Source: an uncultured Ruminococcus sp.
Lineage (GTDB): Bacteria; Bacillota; Clostridia; Lachnospirales; Lachnospiraceae
Assembly (NCBI GenBank): GCA_904377845.1
Contig: CAJFGR010000035.1
Span: 1 to 40,022 of the forward strand
Reading direction: 5' to 3'
DNA length: 40,022 bases
The translations under genes and the position numbers were made by a program. Below, piece by piece: positions 33,111 through 40,022 of the stretch (positions within the stretch are counted from its first letter, which is position 1; each line of letters starts with the position of its first letter). The notes under the pieces were generated by a model that was given only the letters and a program-made list of their open reading frames with translations, searched no databases and had not been told where the DNA came from.

Positions 33111-33749
33111 ATGTTTACATATCTGGAAGAACTGACAGTGACAGAAGCAGAACAGGTGAGAAAGACCATACAGGCACTGTTCCGGCAGACCTGTATCCTT
33201 CAGGTGAAGTATGACCCGGCTACGCTGACGCCGAGAGATAACCCGCAGTATGAGATCTGCGCAAGGCACAGAGGCTTTATCGAAAACTACATCGAAGTGC
33301 TCGGCTGCGAACTTGTCCACGATGCGCAGGAGCATATATTCCGTCTGTCCGGAGAGCATATGCCGCGTGAGAAATTAAGCCTTACAAGTACGGTGATCCT
33401 GCTTCTGATCAAGCTGATCTACAGAGACCGGATCATGGGAGAGGGGCTGAATGCTCCGCTTACGACTTTGAAAGAAATCCGTGAGTACGGGAAGAATACA
33501 AATCTGATCACAGAGAAGCTGACCCAGGCTCAGTGGAGAGAGGCTCTCTATCTGCTGCGGATCCATCAGGTCATTGATCTGCCCGGCGCGGTGAAAGATG
33601 TGGAGGACGATACGCCGATTTATATCTACAGCACTGTGAATCTTTTTGTGACGGCGGCGGATATTAACGCGCTGATCGAGGAATACAGAGACGAGGAGGA
33701 AGAGCATGAGACAGCCGAAGAAATTATTTACCCGGATTCTGATCAATAA
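33111..33749 (+). CDS. jetB: Wadjet system protein JetB (MksE-like, DUF4194 type)
   Basis: This 212-residue protein has the size and place of the small kite-type winged-helix subunit that binds the kleisin (MksE/DUF4194). Its core includes FRLSGEHMPREKLSLTSTVILLLIKLIYRDR, a segment typical of DUF4194 proteins, and a very acidic tail. AAAGGAAG precedes ATG 33111. Its last 44 bases overlap the start of jetC, so the two are translationally coupled. By itself the protein is weakly conserved; context carries much of the call. Confidence 0.85.
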   Translation: MFTYLEELTVTEAEQVRKTIQALFRQTCILQVKYDPATLTPRDNPQYEICARHRGFIENYIEVLGCELVHDAQEHIFRLSGEHMPREKLSLTSTVILLLIKLIYRDRIMGEGLNAPLTTLKEIREYGKNTNLITEKLTQAQWREALYLLRIHQVIDLPGAVKDVEDDTPIYIYSTVNLFVTAADINALIEEYRDEEEEHETAEEIIYPDSDQ

Positions 33750-36700
33750 CTGGGGCGGCATCAGCCACAAGATACTTCATCTGCACGAATATGTAAATCT
33801 CTTCAGCGGAAAGAGCGGTTCGGGAAAATCTACTGTAATGGATGCGATTCAGGTCGTCCTCTACGGAAGCGTATCTGCGAATTTCCTGAACAAGGCGGCG
33901 GATGATTCGAAAAATAAAAGAAGTGTCCTCAGCTATCTGCGGGGAGCCCAGAAAGACGGAAGCGCGAACAGGGCGGGAATGGATTTCTGCTCCCAGATCG
34001 TGATGGAGATCGAGGATACGGGCACCCATATTACAACCTGTATCGGTGTGGCTTTCGAAGTGGGGAAGAATGATACGGAGCTGAGACGCTACAACTTCTT
34101 CAGTCATTCCGGAAAGATGCCGGAGGATGAATATCTGTGTGACGGTGTGCCATATACTATCGACCGGATCAGAAAGCTGGCAAAAGAGCGTTCTGTCAGC
34201 GTGGATAACCGGGGACATGGGGACGTGAACCGTGTCTATCCTTCAAAGGAAGCCTATCTTAATACACTCTATGAGGTGATCTTCGGCTATGTCGAGCAGG
34301 GGCGTATGATCACCATGGAGAAGAGCGCCATTGCGCTGCGGATGACAAGCGGAACGGGACAGTTCATCCGGGATTATATGTTCCCCAAGAGCCGGGAGAA
34401 TACAGTGGCTGTGATCAGCGAGCAGCTGGGAGCCTACCGGGAGATCCGGGAGCGGGTGGAGGATCTGGAGAAGCGGATCGAAATGCTGGATGCGGTCCAT
34501 GCGGCGGATCTGGAGCTCACCGGCGTCCGGGCGGATAAAGTGCGGTCCGAGACAATCCTTAAATATATCGAGATCGGGGGATGCAGAGCGAAGCTCGCTT
34601 CCCGGGGAGATGATCTGGAACAGGCCAAAGATGCATCAGAAAAGGCGCTGGAGAGGCAAAGACGGGTACAGGATGAGCTGACATCTTTGAGAAACCGGCT
34701 GATCGATGTCAAGGCAGAGCTGAAAAAGAGTGATTATGGACAGAAACAGCAGGAGCTTCAGGAGATGGAGCATACCATCCGGCTTCTTGCGGACAGTTCT
34801 GCGGACTGGCGCAGGATCATAAACGGGCTGAAACGCTGGGAAGACGATGAGACTGCGACCGATTACGTGAGCAACCGGGCTCTGCAGCTGATCGATGATT
34901 TTGCCCGCGGAGAGGTGACGGAAGAGGCCTGCGGGGAACTGAGGTCGCATTTAAAAGCAGCCATGGACAATATCTCGGAAGAGCTGGCAGAGGCGGCGGT
35001 ATCCATCCGCGAGACGACGAAAGAGCTTCGGGAGAAAGAGGAAGCTCTGGAGGATATGAACAATGACAGGAAGCCTTACCCGAAAGAGCTCAAAGAGGCA
35101 AGACAGCAGCTTCAGAGCGCGTTAAGTGACCGCTATGGCAGGACGATCCATGTTCATATCCTTGCGGATCTCTTTGATATCACAGACGAGAAGTGGAAGA
35201 ACGCGGTGGAAGGCCGGCTCGGCCGTCTGAAAAAGAGTATGATCACAGAGCCGGCGTACGCTCTGGACGCGGCAAAGATCTTCCGGAAGATGAAGCGGTT
35301 CGAGGAGGCGGATCTGATCAACAGTGCCGCAATAAAAAGAGAGTCGCCTGCGGCGGAGAAGAATTCGCTGTACGAGGCGGTGCATACGGATCTGGATTAT
35401 GTGGACTGGTGCCTGAAACGGTATCTGGGCAGGATCCGGAAGTGCGAGACAGTGGAAGAACTGGATAGCGTGCGCGACGGCGTGACGCCGGACTGTTATT
35501 CCTACAGCAATTACATTTTCCGTCATCTGCGAAGCAAAGATTATACGAAAGGCGCCTGCATCGGGACGAGGATATCGAAAGCCCGGTTAAGAGAGCTGGC
35601 GGATGAGATTGAGAGCCTTCAGGAGAATCTGATCGGAGAGCGCCAGAGAGAAGCCGCTCTCAAGGATGCCCAGAAGTATGAAACGCTGAGTCAGGAGACC
35701 GGACAGATCCTGCGTCTTTCCTCGGCGGCGGACGAGCTGGAGGAATACTACCGGAAGCAGGAAAAGCTCCAAAAAGAATTGAAAGAACTGGAAGACGGAA
35801 CGAGGACTGCGGAACTGAAAGCCGAGCAGGAGATGCTGGAAACGAATGTCGCAGAAAAAGAACAGGCGTCTCAGGATATCCAGAAAGAACAGATCCGTCT
35901 TGGCGGAGTGGTTGAGGCAGCTGAGCGTGATATTCGGGATCTGAAGACAAAACTTGATGAGCTTACGACAGGGTTTGTGGAAAATAAGGAGCTGACGGAA
36001 GAGGTGGCGGCAGAGATCGCAAAACGCACGGAACCCGCTTACCGCCAGTCAGTAAAAGCGCAGTTTGACCGGCTCGCCGAAAGGGAGACAGAACTTGCAG
36101 ATGAGAGGACTATTGCGAGAAACCGTTTCAACAGGGAGTATCCTGCGTACGGTTTCACGGGAGTGGAACATTCCAATGAAGTTTACGATCAGGTGCTTGA
36201 GCGCTGCAGGAAAGATTTTGAACCGAAGTATAAAGAAGAATTCCGGAAGCAGTATGAGCTTGTCTATCATTCCCTGAGGGACAATGTGATCGCAACCATA
36301 CACGGGGAGATCAAGGCGGCCTACCGACACAGGAGAGACATCAACCGGATGCTCTCAAAGATCCGTTTCTCCGACAGTATTTACCAGATCGATATCCTTC
36401 CGGCGAAGAATGAGAACGGCCAGTTCTACGATATGCTTATGGCAGAAGAGCTGGACAGCAAGGTGATTGACACAGGCGGCATAAACGGTCAGATGAGCCT
36501 GATGGAGGATGACTTTTTCCGGAAATATGAGCAGAAGATCCAGCTTCTCACCGAGAAGTTCATGCCTCTGCGTGAGGAGGACAGCCAGAACAGGGAGAAA
36601 CACCGCCAGGAGATGGAGAAGTTTGCCGACTACCGCAATTATCTGACCTTCAGTATGTACGAGCAGGTGATCGATGAAAACGGAATGGAGAAAAAGAATT

Positions 36701-37095
36701 ATGTAGACGATATGGCAGGCGTGGACTCGGGCGGAGAGGGTCAGAACCCGAAATACGTCGCCCTGCTTGCGGGATTTGCCATGCTGTATATACAGCAGAG
36801 CAACCGGGATTCCAAGATCCGGCTCGTGCTCCTTGACGAAGCGTTTTCCAAGATGGATAAAGAGCGAAGCGAGGTCTGCCTGCGGTATGCGCGTGAACTG
36901 GAGCTCCAGCTCATTGTCTGCGTGCCGGACGAGCGTCTCCAGTCCCTGATCCGGAATGTGGACAGTGTGTACGGATTCCGCCGGTTTAAGAATCAGGTCA
37001 GTATGATGCATATAGATAAGGGAAATTACCTCGAAATGATAGAGGGGGATGATACAGATGCAGTGTCTGACGAAGTATCTGATACAGACCGCTGA
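33706..37095 (+). CDS. jetC: Wadjet system SMC-like ATPase JetC (MksB-like)
   Basis: This 1,129-residue protein is an SMC/Rad50-type ATPase: Walker A GKSGSGKST at 35-43, two long coiled-coil arms (about 240-480 and 620-830) with a hinge-like region between (about 480-620), the ABC signature SGGEGQ (1008-1013) and Walker B RLVLLDEAFSKMD (from 1039, E1045). These are the full set needed for ATP-driven DNA loop extrusion. The start overlaps jetB and follows GAGGAAGAGC. Its 3' end overlaps jetD by 38 bases. It is intact and much the longest gene here. Confidence 0.93.
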   Translation: MRQPKKLFTRILINNWGGISHKILHLHEYVNLFSGKSGSGKSTVMDAIQVVLYGSVSANFLNKAADDSKNKRSVLSYLRGAQKDGSANRAGMDFCSQIVMEIEDTGTHITTCIGVAFEVGKNDTELRRYNFFSHSGKMPEDEYLCDGVPYTIDRIRKLAKERSVSVDNRGHGDVNRVYPSKEAYLNTLYEVIFGYVEQGRMITMEKSAIALRMTSGTGQFIRDYMFPKSRENTVAVISEQLGAYREIRERVEDLEKRIEMLDAVHAADLELTGVRADKVRSETILKYIEIGGCRAKLASRGDDLEQAKDASEKALERQRRVQDELTSLRNRLIDVKAELKKSDYGQKQQELQEMEHTIRLLADSSADWRRIINGLKRWEDDETATDYVSNRALQLIDDFARGEVTEEACGELRSHLKAAMDNISEELAEAAVSIRETTKELREKEEALEDMNNDRKPYPKELKEARQQLQSALSDRYGRTIHVHILADLFDITDEKWKNAVEGRLGRLKKSMITEPAYALDAAKIFRKMKRFEEADLINSAAIKRESPAAEKNSLYEAVHTDLDYVDWCLKRYLGRIRKCETVEELDSVRDGVTPDCYSYSNYIFRHLRSKDYTKGACIGTRISKARLRELADEIESLQENLIGERQREAALKDAQKYETLSQETGQILRLSSAADELEEYYRKQEKLQKELKELEDGTRTAELKAEQEMLETNVAEKEQASQDIQKEQIRLGGVVEAAERDIRDLKTKLDELTTGFVENKELTEEVAAEIAKRTEPAYRQSVKAQFDRLAERETELADERTIARNRFNREYPAYGFTGVEHSNEVYDQVLERCRKDFEPKYKEEFRKQYELVYHSLRDNVIATIHGEIKAAYRHRRDINRMLSKIRFSDSIYQIDILPAKNENGQFYDMLMAEELDSKVIDTGGINGQMSLMEDDFFRKYEQKIQLLTEKFMPLREEDSQNREKHRQEMEKFADYRNYLTFSMYEQVIDENGMEKKNYVDDMAGVDSGGEGQNPKYVALLAGFAMLYIQQSNRDSKIRLVLLDEAFSKMDKERSEVCLRYARELELQLIVCVPDERLQSLIRNVDSVYGFRRFKNQVSMMHIDKGNYLEMIEGDDTDAVSDEVSDTDR

Positions 37096-38278
37096 CGGCC
37101 CCGCCTACCGTTCGGGAAATCTGGACGGGATGCGCCATCCTGCCGTGGACGGGAAAATGATCCGCGCTGCCGGTGGTATGAAGAAGCTTCTGGAAGGGGC
37201 GGATGAACTGGAGAAGGCAGGACTGATCCGGACGGAACGAAAGAATCTGGGAGCGGATATCGTGCGGATCCATTATCCGGTCAGCGCGGTGCCGGAGCTC
37301 TGCCGGCGCGCCGGTGTGGAAGATCCCAGGGAAAGGCAGCTGAGATGGATCCGTACTGCCGGAAAGTGGGCAGGCGAAGCAGAAGGAACCTTCCTTGAAC
37401 CGTATTACGAAGTTCTGCTCCAGCGATTGGCGGCGGGACAGGATGTAAAGAAGCCGGATATGGAGGATGAGGATTTCTTTCGCTGTCTGAACCGGGCGGC
37501 GGCAGTTGACACTCCGGTCTGGAGGAGGCAGTTCAGCAAGGAAGTACTGCACGACTCAAAACTGTTTGAAAAGAAATATCAGGATAAAGTCGTGACTGTG
37601 CTCGACCAGTATTCGCCTCTGGTCGAAGAGGGAATGACTGCGGATGATATCCTGAGAGTGCACGGGATCAAGACTTACTCGCAGACGCTGGAGTGGAAAG
37701 GCTCCCTGATCTACCGGATCGGAAACGGGAGTCCGATCGACAGTTCTGTAAATATATTCGGAACCGTGATCAATGCACAGACACTGGAACAGGCAGTGCC
37801 GTCAGCGGCTCCGGGGATCCGGCGTATCATGCTGATTGAGAATAAGGCAAATTATGAATCCATGGACTTCCGGGCGGATACTCTTTACATATACTGCCAC
37901 GGCTTCTTTTCCCCGAAAGAGATAAAGTTTCTCGGTGCATTGACAGAGACTACGGTTGAAAATACAGAATATCTGCACTGGGGCGATATGGATCTGGGTG
38001 GTATCAGGATCTTCCTGTATAATCAGAAAAGACTGTTCCCGAAACTGAAGCCTTACCGGATGGATGGGGACGCCTATGCGGACGCTCTGGCAGCGGGCGC
38101 AGGAATTTCGTTGGAAAAGGAAAAGAAAGAAAAACTTCAGAAACTGGATGCTGGATGCATGGAGAACCTTAAGGAACTGATCCTTGAGAATGAAATGGAG
38201 ATCGAGCAGGAAAGCCTTCTGTTTGCAGAAAAGCAGGGGTCAATTAAATGTGACGTAAAATGTGAGCCGGAATATTGA
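37058..38278 (+). CDS. jetD: Wadjet system nuclease JetD (DUF2220/Toprim type)
   Basis: This 406-residue protein is the nuclease that cuts the plasmid in Wadjet. The C-terminal Toprim-like domain shows the glutamate in MLIENKANYES (E261) and the metal-binding DxD in HWGDMDLGGIRI (D310, D312), as in DUF2220/topoisomerase-VI-like proteins. The N-terminal half (about 1-230) would bind DNA and the complex. ATG 37049 is also in frame but abuts the AGAGGGGG ribosome site, so 37058 is preferred. The stop codon lies within the promoter of the next gene. All catalytic residues I can identify are present. Confidence 0.9.
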   Translation: MQCLTKYLIQTADGPAYRSGNLDGMRHPAVDGKMIRAAGGMKKLLEGADELEKAGLIRTERKNLGADIVRIHYPVSAVPELCRRAGVEDPRERQLRWIRTAGKWAGEAEGTFLEPYYEVLLQRLAAGQDVKKPDMEDEDFFRCLNRAAAVDTPVWRRQFSKEVLHDSKLFEKKYQDKVVTVLDQYSPLVEEGMTADDILRVHGIKTYSQTLEWKGSLIYRIGNGSPIDSSVNIFGTVINAQTLEQAVPSAAPGIRRIMLIENKANYESMDFRADTLYIYCHGFFSPKEIKFLGALTETTVENTEYLHWGDMDLGGIRIFLYNQKRLFPKLKPYRMDGDAYADALAAGAGISLEKEKKEKLQKLDAGCMENLKELILENEMEIEQESLLFAEKQGSIKCDVKCEPEY

Positions 38279-38303
38279 CAATGCATAAAGTAAAGCGTAA
38301 AAT
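38275..38303 (+). promoter_or_regulatory. Near-consensus promoter overlapping the jetD stop
   Basis: TTGACA (38275-38280), 17 bases, TAAAAT (38298-38303). The jetD stop TGA (38276-38278) is inside the -35. It gives the surface protein gene its own strong transcription with a leader of about 40 bases. Confidence 0.85.
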
Positions 38304-38349
38304 TTAAAAAGCATTAATGTATCGACATTGAAAAAAGGAGGAAACAAAA

Positions 38350-39897
38350 TTGTTATCTAAAAGATTAGCATTAGCAGCAATCGGAGTAGTGACTCTGTGT
38401 GCCGGAATGACGGCAATGGCTGCTGGTGAGGGTAATTTGCCGCAGGTGATGACAGATCAGATTGAGTGGGATGGCGGATTGTTGGATATACCGGTAGACT
38501 TCGGAGCCTATTCCCCAGAGGATCTGGGATTTGAAATTACGGCTAAGGATTCGTCAGGCAACGTAGTGTACGATAATCCGTATCCCGTGTTGTCTAAAAC
38601 GGAAGAAGGGATAGTGACTTTTTCACTGATTGATTCTTTCTTTTCCTGTGATGATGAGCAAGCGTTTACACAAGCAGGCTCGTATACCATAGAACTGGAA
38701 TTTACGCTGGACTATGAGACCTTTACATCAGATGAATTTACGTTAGTGGTAAAGGAAGACAGCCAGATGTGGGATACAGAATACGTTGAGTATTCTTTTG
38801 ATGGCTCCGAGGATGTTGTGCTGCATTTTATAAATGGGACGAACAATTATAAACTTCGGGACGTAACAGCGTATACTGTTTCTGCGCATTACACTGACGG
38901 CATGGGGCCTGGCGATAAATATACCGAAGGTTTTAATGTGGATATGGATGAAGGAATAGTCACATTTGATAAAGAAGCCTTGAAAGCTGCTATCGTAGAT
39001 ACGGTCGGAAACAAAGATAATCTGAACCGAATGGATATTGGGTTAAATGTATATGCTGTTACTGAGGATGGCGAAGAATTTGATTTCAACAGAGTGAATG
39101 AACCGGGGTCAGATTACATTACTACATCTTCTATATGCCTCGATATCACAAACCTTGACTTTAGCAATGAATCCGGAGAAGAGCCTGAGCCGGAAGAACC
39201 GGAACCGTCGGCTGAATTTGTCGGAATAAGCACACCGGGTATACAGGTGGCAAAAGAAGACGGAAATGTGATCAGCAACAGCGCTCTTGCTTATATCCAG
39301 AATAACTATAAGGATGAAATCGAAAAGCTTGGAAATGACTATCAGGTAGAAGTCAAGATGGTGCTTAACGAGAAGAATGCTGCAGATATTCCGGCTGATG
39401 TTCGGGGTGCGCTTGGAAGACTTGTGGCGAATGGAACGATCGGACAGTATTATGATATTTCCATAGTGGCGGATGTAATGCAGAACGGGACGGCCGTATC
39501 AGGTTTGGAAGATATCTATATTCCGGAATTGTCAGATGAAATCACAGTCAGCCTGGAAATTCCGGATTCAGTACCGGCAGACGGTGTGGCGTATACAATG
39601 CTCCGCTATCATAACGGGCAGGCTTCGGCGCTTCCGACTTCCGTAAGCGGCGGAAAAGTTACATTCAATACGGCTGACTTTTCTACTTATGCATTAGCGT
39701 ATGAGGAAAATCAAAAGGATGTATCTGGTGATAAAACGGATACACCGGCAGTTACGAAAGACAACAAAGATAACATCAGCGTAACAGCTCCGCAGACAGG
39801 AGATGATACAAGCGTAATGACGATGGTGTTACTGATGCTTTCGAGCGTGGCTGCTGCCGCAATTGCTTACAGTGCTAAAAGGAAGTTAAACAAGTAG
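38350..39897 (+). CDS. QTGD-tailed surface protein of unknown function, TTG start
   Basis: This 515-residue protein has a signal peptide (about 1-24, ending AMAAG), two or three beta-rich domains separated by an acidic Pro/Glu linker (EEPEPEEPEPS, about 278-288), and a C-terminal domain ending FSTYALAYE that is common in surface proteins of Lachnospiraceae. The tail is APQTGDD (480-486), a hydrophobic segment and KRKLNK, a sortase-type sorting signal. No sortase gene is in the window. The start is TTG (38350), with AAGGAGG 8 bases upstream. The gene looks richer in A and T than its neighbours. Its function was not recognised. Confidence 0.82.
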   Translation: MLSKRLALAAIGVVTLCAGMTAMAAGEGNLPQVMTDQIEWDGGLLDIPVDFGAYSPEDLGFEITAKDSSGNVVYDNPYPVLSKTEEGIVTFSLIDSFFSCDDEQAFTQAGSYTIELEFTLDYETFTSDEFTLVVKEDSQMWDTEYVEYSFDGSEDVVLHFINGTNNYKLRDVTAYTVSAHYTDGMGPGDKYTEGFNVDMDEGIVTFDKEALKAAIVDTVGNKDNLNRMDIGLNVYAVTEDGEEFDFNRVNEPGSDYITTSSICLDITNLDFSNESGEEPEPEEPEPSAEFVGISTPGIQVAKEDGNVISNSALAYIQNNYKDEIEKLGNDYQVEVKMVLNEKNAADIPADVRGALGRLVANGTIGQYYDISIVADVMQNGTAVSGLEDIYIPELSDEITVSLEIPDSVPADGVAYTMLRYHNGQASALPTSVSGGKVTFNTADFSTYALAYEENQKDVSGDKTDTPAVTKDNKDNISVTAPQTGDDTSVMTMVLLMLSSVAAAAIAYSAKRKLNK

Positions 39898-39969
39898 CGG
39901 AACTAAATCCTCATTATAACCTGGCTGAAGTGAAAAGTTTATTTCCACTTTGAAAGACGGGAAAAGAAA

Positions 39970-40012
39970 AGTGGCAATTACTCTTACAAAAATGAGTGAT
40001 TGCTGCTTTTTC
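39970..40012 (+). terminator. Terminator behind the surface protein gene
   Basis: AGTGGCAATTACTC (39970-39983) pairs with GAGTGATTGCTGCT (39994-40007) with three G-U pairs, followed by TTTT and more T-rich sequence to the window edge. A smaller AAGTG/CACTT hairpin lies upstream near 39929-39953. Confidence 0.8.
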
Positions 40013-40022
40013 TGTTTTATTA

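Noticed and set aside
1-40022. CRISPR arrays, tRNA and rRNA genes
   Set aside because: No regularly spaced repeats, and no tRNA cloverleaf or rRNA segments were recognised on either strand.

Overview
The window looks like a chromosomal segment of a Gram-positive anaerobe of the Lachnospiraceae / Clostridium cluster XIVa type. The basis is gene content and order (rpsF-ssb-rpsR; gdpP-rplI-dnaB; secE-nusG-rplK-rplA), strong AGGAGG ribosome sites, ferredoxins, and Gram-positive surface proteins ending in QTGD-type sorting tails. The species is not identified. No rRNA, tRNA, CRISPR array, transposase or integrase was seen.

Layout. 1-950: end of rpsF, then ssb and rpsR. 950-4160: a DUF134 regulator and a three-module redox protein (CoA-disulfide/persulfide reductase + rhodanese + siroheme sulfite-reductase-like and ferredoxin modules), expressed from a promoter with an inverted repeat between -35 and -10. 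4240-8460: gdpP (c-di-AMP phosphodiesterase), rplI and dnaB; the dnaB terminator lies inside the convergent MerR/RacA-like gene. 8268-11085: the MerR gene, a 2[4Fe-4S] ferredoxin and a divergent orphan solute-binding lipoprotein. 11129-15649 (minus): mutS2, an OmpR-type response regulator and its histidine kinase in one operon. 15727-19580: an HtrA-like membrane protein that has lost its catalytic triad, a YhaM-type HD exonuclease and RlmD. 19600-20800: an AT-rich patch with a lone zinc/HNH nuclease. 20823-28480: a YibE/F membrane protein, a very large PHP-domain surface protein broken by a deletion/frameshift, and an AI-2E family transporter.

28490-30825 is the rpmG-secE-nusG-rplK-rplA operon. 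rpmG is reduced to its last 31 codons, and rplK and rplA each have a leader resembling an L1-binding site. Transcription ends at a strong terminator after rplA, and rplJ-rplL do not follow. Instead comes an accessory block (30830-40012): the scar of a beta-helix surface protein, a complete four-gene Wadjet (JetABCD) plasmid-defence operon, and another QTGD-tailed surface protein.

The best candidates for follow-up are the 861-residue persulfide/sulfite redox fusion, the Wadjet operon with its terminator-embedded promoter and hairpin leader, the lone HNH nuclease, the pseudo-HtrA, and the truncated rpmG. Family names rest on motifs read by eye and recalled family knowledge; no database search was run.
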